From Betaproteobacteria bacterium (lineage in GTDB: Bacteria > Pseudomonadota > Gammaproteobacteria > Burkholderiales > SG8-41), in assembly GCA_025363575.1 (NCBI GenBank), contig JANYDM010000015.1, forward strand, positions 1 through 64,000: 64,000 nucleotides of DNA, read 5' to 3'. The notes below the pieces were generated by a model. The model was not told where the DNA came from. It saw nothing but the letters and a program-made list of their open reading frames with translations, and searched no databases. Every line of letters begins with the position of its first letter. The stretch's first letter is position 1. A program made the position numbers and the translations under genes. Positions 16,290 through 25,607 of the stretch are shown here, piece by piece.

Positions 16290-19039
16290 GCACCCTGTTG
16301 CAGCGGCAGTTCTGGCTGGCCCTCGCCGCGATATGTGTCGCTGCAATCGTTGCCGCCGTGCCGGTACTCATGAGCGGCGTGCTGGCGCGCGGATTCGAGA
16401 TCGCGAAGCAGTCCGTGGCCGAGCCGCTGGCGGTACTTGCGTGCGGCGCCGCCCTGCTCGGAGCGCGCCGAAACTGGTTCACGCAGCGCGATGCGGCCAC
16501 GAAGATCGCCGCCGGCAGTCTCGCCGTGTTCCTGCTGCTGGCGGTGGTTTCGACCGTGCTTTCAGAAAATCCGGAAGTTGCCATTTTTGGCGGTTACTAC
16601 CGCCGCGAAGGGCTGCTCGAATGGGGCGTTTACGCGGTGTTTTTCGTGGCGGTGCTCGTTTGCGCGTCCGCCGCGCGGTGGACCGAAAGCGTGCTCGACG
16701 TGCTGCTCCTTGCCAGCGTGATTCCGGCGGCCTATGCAGTGCAGCAGCGGTTCGGCCTGGATTTCTACGTGGTCGCCAGCGGTGAACTCGCACGGCCCGG
16801 AGCGACGCTGGGCAGTCCGCTTTTTCTCGCCGCCTATCTCGGTATCCTGCTGCCGCTGACTGCAGTGCGTTGCTGGCAGATGCGCGGCGACGCGCGGCGG
16901 CTCGTGCTGTGGTTCGCGGTGGCGATATTGCAGGCAGTCGCGCTGCTACTCACGCAAACTCGCGGGCCGCTGCTGGCGCTGATCGCGGGTTTTCTGCTGC
17001 TGGCCTGCATGGCCGCGGGTTACGCGCGGGCGCGGCGCTTTTTTTTCTTCAGCGCCGCAGGGCTGACGCTGCTGGTTGTAGCGCTGCTGGCCATCAATAC
17101 GCTCGACGGCGCGCGGCAGTGGGCACAGGACGTGCCGGTCGCGCGCCGCCTGGTGTTCGATCTTGGTCGCGGCGCGGGCGACCAGACACAGCGCGCGTCC
17201 GCCAGCGCGGCGGCGCGCCTGGCGATTTGGGGTGCCGGCGCCGACACGTTCCAGGACGCGCCGCTGGCAAACAAGCTGTTGGGGTATGGGCCGGAATCCG
17301 CGTACCTGCATTATTTCGCGTACATCCCGGCTTCGGTGATGCAATTGATCGGACACGATGCTTACTTCACATATGACCGCATGCATGCCGACGCGCTGGA
17401 TATCGGGCTGAATTTCGGGGTGCTTGCCTGGCTGGCTTACTGCTTGTTTTTTTGCGCAGTGATGTACGCAGCGGCCAGCGCGCTGTTCGGGTTTGCCGCG
17501 CGCGGCCCGCCGCTGATTTTTCTTGGGTGCACACTTTCCTGTGCGGGGCTTTTTGCCGCGGCTGCAGTCTGCGCCGGACTGCCTTCCGCCGCAGCGCCGG
17601 CATTCGGCATTGGCGCGGGCATCGGCTGGTTTGTGTTCATGGCCGGCAGCGCGTATCGCGCCTTGCAGCACGGCGTCGCGCGCTCAGGCGCGCCTGGAAA
17701 GTGGACCTTGCTCGCAGGCTTGACGGCGGCGCTGCTGGTTTTCTGGCTGGACGCACAGATCAATATTCCAGTGCTGACCACGCGCCTGATCTCGTTCGCG
17801 CTGGCCGCGCTCATGCTGGTTACGGCCGGCGAATTGCGGCGTGACGCAGCGATTGACGAGACCGGTCTTATCGCGGCAAGCGGCGTGCGGCGATGGGGAA
17901 TCGCGTTTACGCTGGTCGCTTTTTGCGCCAGTGCGCTGCCCCTGACGGCGGCCGATGTCATTACCGGCGCGGGCGTGCCGCTGCATTGGCCGCTGCGCTT
18001 TGCGCCGTTGTTCGTCTTCATGATGGCCGCGGCATTGATGGCATGGGGATACACACGGCGTGAAGGCGGCGGCGCAAACTGGCGCAGCGGCCTGGCGATC
18101 GCCCTGGGATTGCCGACACTCTACGCGGTCATTCATGTTGCCATAACTGCGACGCGCGATCTCGTGTCCGATGCTGCGCTTGTGCAGTCGATTTCCATTG
18201 CTGCGTATGCCGGTCCCGCATGCATTTTCGCGATGTGCGCCGCGTTTGCGCTGCGGGCGGGCCGCCGCAGGGAAAAATTTGCGCAACCGCTGCCGGCCGC
18301 GGCACGCTGGTCGATCTGCGCCATTGTCGCGGCGGTAGCGCTGATTGTGATGCACGACTTGCGCACGACCCGCGCTGATGCGGCGGCAACGCTTGCCACT
18401 CAGACGTTCACGAAATTGCCGCAATTGGGCAGGCAACTCGGCGAAGACGCGATTCGACTCTTGCCATACGAGCGCTATTACCATCGGCAACTCGCGCTGG
18501 ATCTGCTCGCCAGGGCAGTCGCTGACTTGCGTGCGCTGGCCGCCAGTCCCGCGCAATTGTCGCGGGCCCGGCTTGATGAAGTATTGAACAACCTCGCGGC
18601 TGCCGAAAGCGCGGCGCGCATGGCGGTGCTGCGGTTTCCGCGCGACCCATGGGTGATCGTTACGCTCGCGAATGTGTTGCAGATTGAAGCTCTGCGCGTG
18701 CTGCGGCCGATCGATCCGGCGGGCGGCGCGCGCGCCTCATTTGAAGCGCAGCAGTTATTTGAACAGGCGCATGGCTTGTTTCCAAACCAGCCGCTTTTCT
18801 TGCGTAACTGGGCACAATTGCTCGCCGACGACGGCGATGCGGCGGGTGCATACAAATTGCTGGATTTAATGGAAAAACAAATCCCGGCCGATCCCGAGCC
18901 GTATTTGGCTCAACTCGCAGTCGCGCAGCAAATGTCGGATAAATCAATGGGTTTGGCAATAACCGAGCGGGCCCGCCGGGCGCTCGAGCCGAAGGCATTT
19001 CGCCAACTGCTGAATGTTGCAAATGCACAACAGAAATAA
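16286..19039 (+). CDS. Large O-antigen ligase/polymerase-like membrane protein with helical C-terminus
   Basis: This 917-residue protein has a dozen or more hydrophobic segments over residues 1-720. It includes the Wzy_C-type element ALLLTQTRGPLLALIAGF, characteristic of O-antigen ligases, Wzy polymerases and protein O-glycosylating ligases. Residues about 760-917 are soluble and helical, with TPR-like spacing (ANVLQIEALRVL, LFEQAHGLFPNQPLFLRNWAQLL). It likely joins lipid-linked glycan to lipid A core or protein at the periplasmic face. The GTG start overlaps the upstream TGA. Its presence beside an ABC exporter argues for a ligase rather than a polymerase. Confidence 0.75.
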   Translation: MSTLLQRQFWLALAAICVAAIVAAVPVLMSGVLARGFEIAKQSVAEPLAVLACGAALLGARRNWFTQRDAATKIAAGSLAVFLLLAVVSTVLSENPEVAIFGGYYRREGLLEWGVYAVFFVAVLVCASAARWTESVLDVLLLASVIPAAYAVQQRFGLDFYVVASGELARPGATLGSPLFLAAYLGILLPLTAVRCWQMRGDARRLVLWFAVAILQAVALLLTQTRGPLLALIAGFLLLACMAAGYARARRFFFFSAAGLTLLVVALLAINTLDGARQWAQDVPVARRLVFDLGRGAGDQTQRASASAAARLAIWGAGADTFQDAPLANKLLGYGPESAYLHYFAYIPASVMQLIGHDAYFTYDRMHADALDIGLNFGVLAWLAYCLFFCAVMYAAASALFGFAARGPPLIFLGCTLSCAGLFAAAAVCAGLPSAAAPAFGIGAGIGWFVFMAGSAYRALQHGVARSGAPGKWTLLAGLTAALLVFWLDAQINIPVLTTRLISFALAALMLVTAGELRRDAAIDETGLIAASGVRRWGIAFTLVAFCASALPLTAADVITGAGVPLHWPLRFAPLFVFMMAAALMAWGYTRREGGGANWRSGLAIALGLPTLYAVIHVAITATRDLVSDAALVQSISIAAYAGPACIFAMCAAFALRAGRRREKFAQPLPAAARWSICAIVAAVALIVMHDLRTTRADAAATLATQTFTKLPQLGRQLGEDAIRLLPYERYYHRQLALDLLARAVADLRALAASPAQLSRARLDEVLNNLAAAESAARMAVLRFPRDPWVIVTLANVLQIEALRVLRPIDPAGGARASFEAQQLFEQAHGLFPNQPLFLRNWAQLLADDGDAAGAYKLLDLMEKQIPADPEPYLAQLAVAQQMSDKSMGLAITERARRALEPKAFRQLLNVANAQQK

Positions 19040-19213
19040 GCTAATTATCAGCCTTTTAGGCGCATATCTGTAGGCATTACATGAAATGCTTGTTAAGCTG
19101 TATTCACGCGGAAAGACTTTATAAACTTCGTGCGTTAAGAAATTTCACGTGCGGCAGGTTCGACGTGCGTTTCTTGATTTTCCGTTTGTTACTCGGAACC
19201 AAGGGGTCAAAAC

Positions 19214-20236
19214 ATGAAATTAAAAAATATCCTCGCCGCCGGCACAGCACTGGCATTCGCCGCATTTTGCGGGTCGGCATCAGCGCAGTCTTCATCGCAG
19301 CCGAACAACAGTTCGGGCCTCGCGACCACTTTGATTTCGAACACCGGATTAAATACTGCCGATAGTCTCGGCAGCGCTATCGGCAGCATTGTCGGCGGCG
19401 GCGGTGGCCAGAATGCGGGTCTGAATATGAAACGCTTCGCGCTGACCGGCGGCGGCACCGGCGCGGCCGCCGCACCCGGCGCCAAACCGTGGAACGTATG
19501 GGGTGCTTATTCGCGCAGCAATATCGCGTATAACTTCGCGCCGCTGCAATCCGACGGCCGGGTCAACGTCTATCTGGCCGGTGTCGACTACACGTTCGGC
19601 AATAACGTCGTTCTCGGCGTCGCCACCGCGGTGGACCGCACCGACGTCGATCTCAATTTCTCCGGCGGCAAACTCAGCGGGAGCGGCGTCACCGTATCGC
19701 CGTACCTGGGCGTCGCGATCAACAAAAACTTCGCGTTCGACGCCACGCTGGGTTACGGGCGCACCAATGTCGACACCGCGGTCGGCGGGGTGGGAGGCTC
19801 ATCGCGCACCGATCGTAACGTGGGCTCTCTCGGCCTTACTTATCGCACGGTCATTGATAAGTGGACTTTAAGCGCGCGCGCCGCTTATCTGAGCGTGCAC
19901 GACAAGCTCGGCGCCTACACGCTGTCCAACGGCACGTTCGTTCCCGAAGGCAACGTCAATGTCTCGCAACTGCGCTTTACGGGCATGGCCGGCTATACCA
20001 TAGGGCAAGTCACGCCCTACGCAGCGCTCAGCTATGTCAACGATGTGCGCCGGCCTGACCAGGCGCCCGTCGGCGGTGTCGCCGCCGCCAACGACCGCGA
20101 CGCCTGGATTCCGGCTGTCGGGTTGCGTTTCAAGGCCGACAACATGGTTTATGGCAGCATCCAATACCAGAGCGAGCGCATGCGCGCGCAAGTGAAGAAC
20201 AACCAGCTCATGCTCAACGTTGGAGTGCGCTTCTAG
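19214..20236 (+). CDS. Outer-membrane beta-barrel protein, autotransporter-domain type
   Basis: The product is 340 residues long. It has a signal peptide with cleavage after ...CGSASA (residues 1-24). A Ser/Asn/Gly-rich stretch of about 80 residues follows, then a beta-barrel-like region from PWNVWGAYSRSN to the end with alternating aromatic strands. It finishes in NVGVRF, the terminal Phe expected for outer-membrane assembly. It resembles the 12-strand autotransporter domain but has almost no passenger. AAGGGG lies about eight bases before the ATG. It stands alone after a 174-base gap that should hold its promoter, though no clear -35/-10 pair was seen. Function unknown. Confidence 0.8.
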   Translation: MKLKNILAAGTALAFAAFCGSASAQSSSQPNNSSGLATTLISNTGLNTADSLGSAIGSIVGGGGGQNAGLNMKRFALTGGGTGAAAAPGAKPWNVWGAYSRSNIAYNFAPLQSDGRVNVYLAGVDYTFGNNVVLGVATAVDRTDVDLNFSGGKLSGSGVTVSPYLGVAINKNFAFDATLGYGRTNVDTAVGGVGGSSRTDRNVGSLGLTYRTVIDKWTLSARAAYLSVHDKLGAYTLSNGTFVPEGNVNVSQLRFTGMAGYTIGQVTPYAALSYVNDVRRPDQAPVGGVAAANDRDAWIPAVGLRFKADNMVYGSIQYQSERMRAQVKNNQLMLNVGVRF

Positions 20237-20288
20237 GAGCCGGCGTCTGTCACCGGCCGCCGCCGTCAGCGCGGCCACCCCGCACGTA

Positions 20289-21113
20289 ATGCTGCCGAGT
20301 TGGGTAATCCCCGGCTCGGCAGTTTTATTTTGCGTCGCTTGCGCGGTGCTGCAGTCGCCAATCGAACAAACCCGCGCAATTGCCGAAACGGCGGGATACA
20401 GCGAACTCGCGGTACCCGACCGGCGCGTGCGCGCGTACACGAAACGTGCTGCGCCGGCGGCGAACACCGCGCGCGCGACGATCTATGTCGAGAGCGACGG
20501 CGCGCCGTGGCGTTTTCCCGATGAGCCGCCAGCCGACCCGACACCGCTCAAACCGCTGGTTTTGCGCATGGCTATTGATGACCCGGCGCCTGCGGTCGCG
20601 TATCTGGGGAGGCCATGCCAGTATTTGCGCGAAGAGGAACTGCTCAACTGCGATCCCGCGCTGTGGATGCGCGGTCGCTTTGGCAACGAGGCGGTAGCGG
20701 CTATGAATTCGGCCGTCGATGAAATCAAACGCAGCTACGGCGCGCGGGAAGTCGATCTCGTCGGCTATTCCGGCGGCGGCGCGATGGCCGCTTTGATCGC
20801 AGCCCGGCGCAGCGACGTCAGTTGCCTCGTGACCGTGGCGGCGCCGCTCGACACGGTTGCATGGACCGACGCCCTGCGCGTTTCGCGCCTCGATTCGTCG
20901 CTGAATCCCGCCGATGCAACCGATCAATTGCGCAAGGTGCGCCAGACGCATTTCAGAGGGCTGCGCGACAAGCTCGTGCCGGCGGCGACGGCGCAACGGT
21001 TTCTTGGCCGCTCGCCGGGTGCAACCGTCATCGACAAGGAAACATTCGACCATCAGTGCTGCTGGCAGGACGAATGGAAAGAGTTGCGGCGCGCGTCCTG
21101 CCTCGCGCAATGA
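20289..21113 (+). CDS. Alpha/beta hydrolase, secreted or lipoprotein-like
   Basis: The product is 274 residues long from the ATG at 20289. The N-terminal hydrophobic segment SAVLFCVACAVL could be a signal peptide, with CVAC as a weak lipobox. The nucleophile elbow is DLVGYSGGGAMAALIAAR (GxSxG), and FDHQCCWQDEW near the C-terminus may supply the acid/His region. The segment ATIYVESDGAPWRFPDEPPAD is typical of small exported hydrolases. A TTG frame start at 20220 would overlap the barrel gene and is disfavoured. The substrate is unknown; the position right after the barrel gene suggests co-transcription. Confidence 0.7.
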   Translation: MLPSWVIPGSAVLFCVACAVLQSPIEQTRAIAETAGYSELAVPDRRVRAYTKRAAPAANTARATIYVESDGAPWRFPDEPPADPTPLKPLVLRMAIDDPAPAVAYLGRPCQYLREEELLNCDPALWMRGRFGNEAVAAMNSAVDEIKRSYGAREVDLVGYSGGGAMAALIAARRSDVSCLVTVAAPLDTVAWTDALRVSRLDSSLNPADATDQLRKVRQTHFRGLRDKLVPAATAQRFLGRSPGATVIDKETFDHQCCWQDEWKELRRASCLAQ

Positions 21114-21155
21114 TGCACGGCCGCGTTGCGCAGCCCCGTGCCCACCCGTCCGCGT

Positions 21156-21851
21156 TCAGCGGAACATCGGTATCTGGATTGTGATCGACTGGATCAACGC
21201 ATCCATACCGCCACCCTGCTGCAGGAAGATCGGCGTGTCGCGCAGGATCTGCAACGGCTCTTCGCCGGGTTTTAGCTTGTCGGGAGCGAAGGCAGTCTGG
21301 TTCTTCTTGACGTCCAGGTTCCTGTCCATCTGGGTGAGCTTGATATTGGTCGAGCCATCGTGCACCAGGTTGTAAACGCCGGCGCGCGCTTCCGCCGTGT
21401 CTTCCGGTATTACGGCGACTTCGAAATCGGTGCCGCGTATGCCGATCGTCGCCGTGATGGTAGTGACGCCGACGCTGCGCGGGTTGCGCTTGCCGATCAG
21501 GCCGGTCACCATGCGTGCGGTGCCGCGCAGCAATTTGACCAGCGATGAGTCACCGGCGTTTTTCTCGTATTTGAATTCCGTAATCTGAAACTGCGTGTTC
21601 GGGCGCACGATGACCGTCGAATCGTCGGCCATCTTGATCAGGGTCTCGCTTTTGGCTTCGGTCGTGATCGTATCGCCGGACAGAATTCTCTCCTTCGGGC
21701 CGGCGGTGCGCGTCACATTGTCGGCGCTCGTAATCGTTACATTGCCCGTGACCTGTTGAACGGTCCCCGCATCGGCGGCTAACGCGCTTGCGGCGAACCC
21801 GGACAACAAAGTTACGGCGGCGAATTTCGCGACCCTTGAAAGAAGGCGCAT
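21156..21851 (-). CDS. FecR-domain periplasmic protein
   Basis: The product is 231 residues long with a signal peptide ending in ASALAA (about residue 26). The mature part begins GTVQQVTGNVTIT and includes GDTITTEAKSETLIKMADDSTVIVRPNTQFQI, the core FecR-fold pattern. GVTTITATIGIRGTDFEVAV follows, a usual second half in these exported forms. Unlike classical FecR there is no inner-membrane anti-sigma domain and no sigma factor gene nearby. It may be a structural or polymer-binding periplasmic protein. The ATG is preceded by GAGGAGAT at ideal spacing; the frame upstream of it is not used. Confidence 0.85.
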   Translation of the reverse strand: MRLLSRVAKFAAVTLLSGFAASALAADAGTVQQVTGNVTITSADNVTRTAGPKERILSGDTITTEAKSETLIKMADDSTVIVRPNTQFQITEFKYEKNAGDSSLVKLLRGTARMVTGLIGKRNPRSVGVTTITATIGIRGTDFEVAVIPEDTAEARAGVYNLVHDGSTNIKLTQMDRNLDVKKNQTAFAPDKLKPGEEPLQILRDTPIFLQQGGGMDALIQSITIQIPMFR

Positions 21852-21989
21852 GGCTAAATCTCCTCGCTTGTGGACGATCCCGCAAATGCATTGAACCGGC
21901 GAGCCGATCGGCTTTACAGGATTCCCATAATAGACCCTCCCGCGCGAAAAATCTGCGCACAGCGCCCTTGTCACCCGCGAGTATTGGCG

Positions 21990-22751
21990 CTAAGCGTTTT
22001 TTTCCAGGACCAGCAGGCAGCCGCCGGTCAGTGGCAACCCGAGCCGGTGCGCGAGATTTCTGAACTGTTTTTCCAGCACGGCGGCCGGCCGGAATCGTTC
22101 GTAGTAAGTGTGGCCGATGTAGCCGGTGAACACGCGGACCGAATATCCGATCCCTTCGAATGCGCTGATGAGCGCCGGGCCGGGGGCGCCGCACATCCGG
22201 TAGTAGGCCTTGAATTTCTGCTGCGCGCCTTGCAGATCGCGGCCGGGCTGGGCGAGCCTTAACAGTTGAGCCGACAGCGCCTCCGGCAAAATGCGGTTCA
22301 GCAACAGCGGCAGGTTGTTGGGCGACGGGTAGATGTGCACGCAGCTGCCACCGGGGTTCAGCGCGCCGTAAAAATTGCGGTGCGCCCGCATGGGGTGCTC
22401 GACGTGCTCGAGCAGCATGTGGGAAAAAATCAGGTCGAACTTCCTGTCCGCGGTGTTTTTGCGGAAAAGATCGTTGTCGCAGGCGACATCCGTTTCCAGC
22501 TTGCCGTAAGCGGCCCCGGCTTGTTGCAGCGCGCGCGCGGATTTGTCGATCACGAAGTAGTCGAGCTTGTTGCAGGCGACGAACGCCTGGCTCAACAGCG
22601 GGTGGGCGCCGCCGCCGGCGTCGGCGATCGATCGATAGCCGCGTGCGACGATAAGCTGTTCGATATAAGGTGCGGCCCGCTCGAATGCGGGGAAGTTGTC
22701 GATCAGGTCGAGCGTGGGGGCCGGATGCGCTGGGGGCATGATGACCGGCAT
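21990..22751 (-). CDS. SAM-dependent methyltransferase, class I
   Basis: The product is 253 residues long. SIADAGGGAHPLLSQAF is a motif I variant, DYFVIDKSARALQQAG the motif II region and KFDLIFSHMLLEHVEHPMRAHRNFYGALNPGG motifs IV-V. This is the pattern of UbiE-like small-molecule methyltransferases. YIGHTYYERFRP near the C-terminus recalls sugar or lipid methyltransferases in glycan loci. The ATG at 22751 lies 13 bases beyond the stop of the amidohydrolase gene on the same strand; ATGs at 22799 and 22739 are possible alternatives. The substrate is unknown. Confidence 0.75.
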   Translation of the reverse strand: MPVIMPPAHPAPTLDLIDNFPAFERAAPYIEQLIVARGYRSIADAGGGAHPLLSQAFVACNKLDYFVIDKSARALQQAGAAYGKLETDVACDNDLFRKNTADRKFDLIFSHMLLEHVEHPMRAHRNFYGALNPGGSCVHIYPSPNNLPLLLNRILPEALSAQLLRLAQPGRDLQGAQQKFKAYYRMCGAPGPALISAFEGIGYSVRVFTGYIGHTYYERFRPAAVLEKQFRNLAHRLGLPLTGGCLLVLEKNA

Positions 22752-22764
22752 TGTCAGCGCCGCT

Positions 22765-23772
22765 TCAACCGCCGTTCTCGCCGAGCAGTCCCAATGCATT
22801 CAACCCGAGCACGCGCGCGCGGTCGGCGGTGCTCAGGCCGCGAACCGCATCGAGTCGTGCGAGCGGGTTTTCCTCGCCCATATCGAACGGCGCATCCGTA
22901 GCGAGTATCACGCGGTCGGCGCCGGCCTGCTCGATCAGGAAGGCGAGCGCCTTGTCGTCGTGCGTGAGCGCGTCGAAATGAAAACGGCGCAGCAAGTCGC
23001 GCGGTGACGAGGCGTTGTTGACTCGCGGCTCCTTGCGCACCGAATAGCCGTGCGCGAGGCGGCCGATCTGATACGGCAGGTAGCCGCCGCCGTGCGCCAG
23101 CACGAACTGCAGATCCGGGAGCTCGTCGAGCGCGCCGCTGAACATGAGATGCGCGGCCATGGTTATGGTGTCCAGCGGGAAGCCGACCAGATTGGAAAGA
23201 TAATAGGGCTCGAGGCCGCAGCGGTCGCCGGTGAAATGCGGATGCGTAAAGATAAATGTTTTCAATTCCTGCGCCCGCTTCAGCACCGGCCGGTAGCGCT
23301 TCTCCGCGAGTTGTGCGGTCCCTATCGTGCAACCCAGTTCGATCGCGCGAAACCCGTGATCTTTCACGACGCGCTCGAGTTCGGCAACAGCCGCATCCGT
23401 GTCTTGCATGGGCAGCGTGGCCATGCCGCGCAGGCGGTCGGGGCGCTGCGCCACCATGTTTGCGACTCCATCGTTGGTCATGCGCGCCGCGGCGGCTGCG
23501 CGCCCGGCATCGAGATCGTAAAAATAAATCATCGGCGTCGGCGAGATTACGGAAATGTCGAGTCCCTTGCGGTCCATGCCTGCGACTTTCGCGCCGGCAT
23601 CGAAAAATTCGTCGAACAGCGGGCTCACGTGGCCGTCGTCGCGCAGCAAGCGTTCGCCCGCCGGCGTGTCCGCGAAGTGCATGCCGTAGTCAAGCGGCCG
23701 CGCGCGTATGAGATCGAGCATTTCGCGCGGAAAAACGTGGCTGTGCACGTCGACGCGCGGGGTCTGGGCCAT
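22765..23772 (-). CDS. ACMSD-type amidohydrolase
   Basis: This 335-residue metal-dependent hydrolase or decarboxylase belongs to the amidohydrolase 2 group. Metal ligands appear as VDVHSHVFP (HxH near residue 10), FIFTHPHF, LAHGGGYLPYQIGR and the Asp in ILATDAPFDMGEENPL. The family includes aminocarboxymuconate-semialdehyde decarboxylase and related aromatic-acid decarboxylases, so it may act on a ring-cleavage or aromatic acid intermediate. There is no signal peptide. It is followed closely by a methyltransferase gene on the same strand. A second ACMSD-like gene lies about 20 kb away in the RidA cluster. Confidence 0.85.
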   Translation of the reverse strand: MAQTPRVDVHSHVFPREMLDLIRARPLDYGMHFADTPAGERLLRDDGHVSPLFDEFFDAGAKVAGMDRKGLDISVISPTPMIYFYDLDAGRAAAAARMTNDGVANMVAQRPDRLRGMATLPMQDTDAAVAELERVVKDHGFRAIELGCTIGTAQLAEKRYRPVLKRAQELKTFIFTHPHFTGDRCGLEPYYLSNLVGFPLDTITMAAHLMFSGALDELPDLQFVLAHGGGYLPYQIGRLAHGYSVRKEPRVNNASSPRDLLRRFHFDALTHDDKALAFLIEQAGADRVILATDAPFDMGEENPLARLDAVRGLSTADRARVLGLNALGLLGENGG

Positions 23773-23918
23773 GGCGGGATCCTTCGTGATTGGCGGTTGT
23801 GCGCCTGCCTCAGTGCGGGCGGCGCGCCATTCTAGCCGGTACTGCGCGGCAATTGAACACCGCTGCCGGGTATGCTACGGTCGCTATCCGCAACAAAACT
23901 TAAACGGGGAGGAGATTC

Positions 23919-24590
23919 ATGTTGAACCGGAAAATCGGCTATTCGATCGCCGCGTCGCTGGCGTTTGCCGCTGTGGGCTTGAGCGGCTGCGCTGACAGGC
24001 CGCAAAACGGCATGACGTTTTTCGTAACGAGCGTCGGCAGCGGCAAGGGCGCTGATCTCGGCGGGTTGACGGGCGCCGATGAGCATTGCCAGAACCTCGC
24101 GCGGTCGGTCGGTGCCGATCATCGCACATGGCGCGCCTATCTCAGCACCGCTTCGACTGCGACGACACCCGGCGTCAACGCGATCGACCGCATCGGCCGC
24201 GGGCCCTGGCAGAATGCCAAAGGTGTCGTGATTGCGACCGACGTCGAGAATCTGCACGGCAGCAACAATCTCACCAAGCAAACCAACCTCAATGAAAAAG
24301 GCGGTGTCGTCAACGGCCGCGGCGATACGCCGAACACGCACGATATGCTGACCGGTTCGCAAACCAATGGCCTCGCCTTTCCGGCCGATAAAGACCTGAC
24401 GTGCGGCAATTGGACGAAGAGCGGCGCTGATGGCGCAGTGCAGATGGGGCATAGCGACCGCCTGGGGTTGTCCGAAGATTACTATGCCAAGTCGTGGAAC
24501 TCGTCGCACGCTTCGCGCGGAGGTTGCAGCCAGCCGGCGCTCGTGAGCACGGGCGGCGCGGGTCTGTTCTATTGCTTTGCTGCCAACTAG
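23919..24590 (+). CDS. Lectin-like lipoprotein
   Basis: The product is 223 residues long. The signal peptide ends in lipobox GLSGC with Cys24 as the lipidated residue, so it should be anchored to a membrane. The mature part has MTFFVTSVGSGKGADLGGL, GADEHCQNLA, TWRAYLST and CGNWTKSG, and ends SWNSSHASRGGCSQPALVSTGGAGLFYCF. Paired Cys and Trp suggest a disulfide-stabilised, lectin- or endostatin-like fold seen in many bacterial exported proteins. GGGGAGGAGATTC before the ATG is a very strong ribosome-binding site, and a clear terminator follows the gene. The ligand is unknown. Confidence 0.7.
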   Translation: MLNRKIGYSIAASLAFAAVGLSGCADRPQNGMTFFVTSVGSGKGADLGGLTGADEHCQNLARSVGADHRTWRAYLSTASTATTPGVNAIDRIGRGPWQNAKGVVIATDVENLHGSNNLTKQTNLNEKGGVVNGRGDTPNTHDMLTGSQTNGLAFPADKDLTCGNWTKSGADGAVQMGHSDRLGLSEDYYAKSWNSSHASRGGCSQPALVSTGGAGLFYCFAAN

Positions 24591-24604
24591 CCGGGCGCAG
24601 CTGC

Positions 24605-24634
24605 AAAAAAAACGGGGCCGCGGGCCCCGTTTTT
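24605..24634 (+). terminator. Rho-independent terminator
   Basis: A perfect GC-rich stem (AACGGGGCC/GGCCCCGTT) with a three-base loop is flanked by an A run and a T run. It sits 15 bases after the lipoprotein stop. Because it is symmetrical it can also end the minus-strand transcript of the DUF3301 gene. Confidence 0.9.
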
Positions 24635-24652
24635 CATCCACGGTTTCCCGCG

Positions 24653-24985
24653 CTAGTGCAGCGTGCGCACGTCTGCGGACGCGCGCACCCCCACGTTAAG
24701 CAGGATGACGCGGTGGCCGAGCAATACGACGCTGCCTTGCAGACGGTTGTCGCCGGTGTCGCTGTACTCGAAACCGTAGGCGCGTTGCAGCTTAAGATGG
24801 CCGTCGTCGTCACGCGCGGGCTTGAGGTTGGCGATCGCCACGGTATCGTCGAGCAGCAGCAGCGCTTCGGCCGCGCACGCGTTGCGCGCTGCCCGTACCG
24901 CAATTTCTCGCGCCTTCATGCTGTCCAGCCACAGCCACGCGGCCGCGGCCAGTGCCGCGAGGCTCAGGATTTCGGTGACCGGCAT
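24653..24985 (-). CDS. DUF3301-like membrane-anchored protein
   Basis: The product is 110 residues long. The N-terminal membrane segment (ILSLAALAAAAWLWL) is followed by SMKAREIAVRAARNACAAEALLLLDDTVAIANLKPARDDDG, then YGFEYSDTGDNRLQGSVVLLGHRVILL. This arrangement fits DUF3301, a small proteobacterial family of unknown function. The ATG at 24985 lies five bases after the pilin-like gene's stop, so the two are probably co-transcribed; a longer frame upstream would overlap the pilin gene. The symmetrical terminator beyond the stop serves it too. Confidence 0.75.
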   Translation of the reverse strand: MPVTEILSLAALAAAAWLWLDSMKAREIAVRAARNACAAEALLLLDDTVAIANLKPARDDDGHLKLQRAYGFEYSDTGDNRLQGSVVLLGHRVILLNVGVRASADVRTLH

Positions 24986-24990
24986 GCGTG

Positions 24991-25491
24991 TTATTTTTTT
25001 GCCGCGCGCGAGCGGCAGGCGAACGGCAGAAAACTCGCCGGTATATTCGTCTTGTTCTGGCCGTGCAGCGTCATCTTGTCGGGCGCTTCGGCATAGCCGC
25101 AAACCCAGGTCACCGGCACGATGGGCGCATCTTCCACGACTGCAGCGCGCAGCGTGAGGATCTTGCCGGTGATTACGCCGTTGGCGCGATTGCCGAAGGT
25201 CACGTGAATGGCACCATCCTGAACCGCGACCGAATTGATTGCATTGTTCACGATCTTGTCAGGGGACGGCAGCCCCGCAGCGGCGTTGTCCGGCGGAAAC
25301 GTCTGCAACATGTTCCACGCGGTGGCGTTCGGTGTTTTCGCTATATCGGCAAGCGGCAAAGACGAATTGATTTGATCTCTGATGATCTGGTCCTGGAATC
25401 CGGGCGCGGCTATCAATGCGAGTATGGCGACAATGGCCACCACCACCAACATCTCTATCATCGTAAAGCCGGCACGTCGCATCAGGTTCAT
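24991..25491 (-). CDS. Type IV pilin-like protein
   Basis: The product is 166 residues long from the ATG at 25491 (another ATG lies three codons on). RAGFTMIEMLVVVAIVAILALIA is a class III prepilin leader: cleavage after the Gly before Phe, and Glu at mature position 5. The rest forms a short globular domain with TLRAAVVEDAPIVPVTWVCGYAEAP and a C-terminal Cys that could close a disulfide loop, as in major pilins. It is isolated from other pilus genes here. It could be a minor pilin, a major pilin-like subunit or a pseudopilin. Confidence 0.8.
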   Translation of the reverse strand: MNLMRRAGFTMIEMLVVVAIVAILALIAAPGFQDQIIRDQINSSLPLADIAKTPNATAWNMLQTFPPDNAAAGLPSPDKIVNNAINSVAVQDGAIHVTFGNRANGVITGKILTLRAAVVEDAPIVPVTWVCGYAEAPDKMTLHGQNKTNIPASFLPFACRSRAAKK

Positions 25492-25607
25492 GGGCGGCGG
25501 CAGAAGGGGCGGCCGCAACGCCAGATTGTCGATGCACCGATGATAGCGGAAGCCATGCCGCACAGGAAACGGCGCGCACTCACGCGGGCTGCGTGTGCGT
25601 GTGCGGG

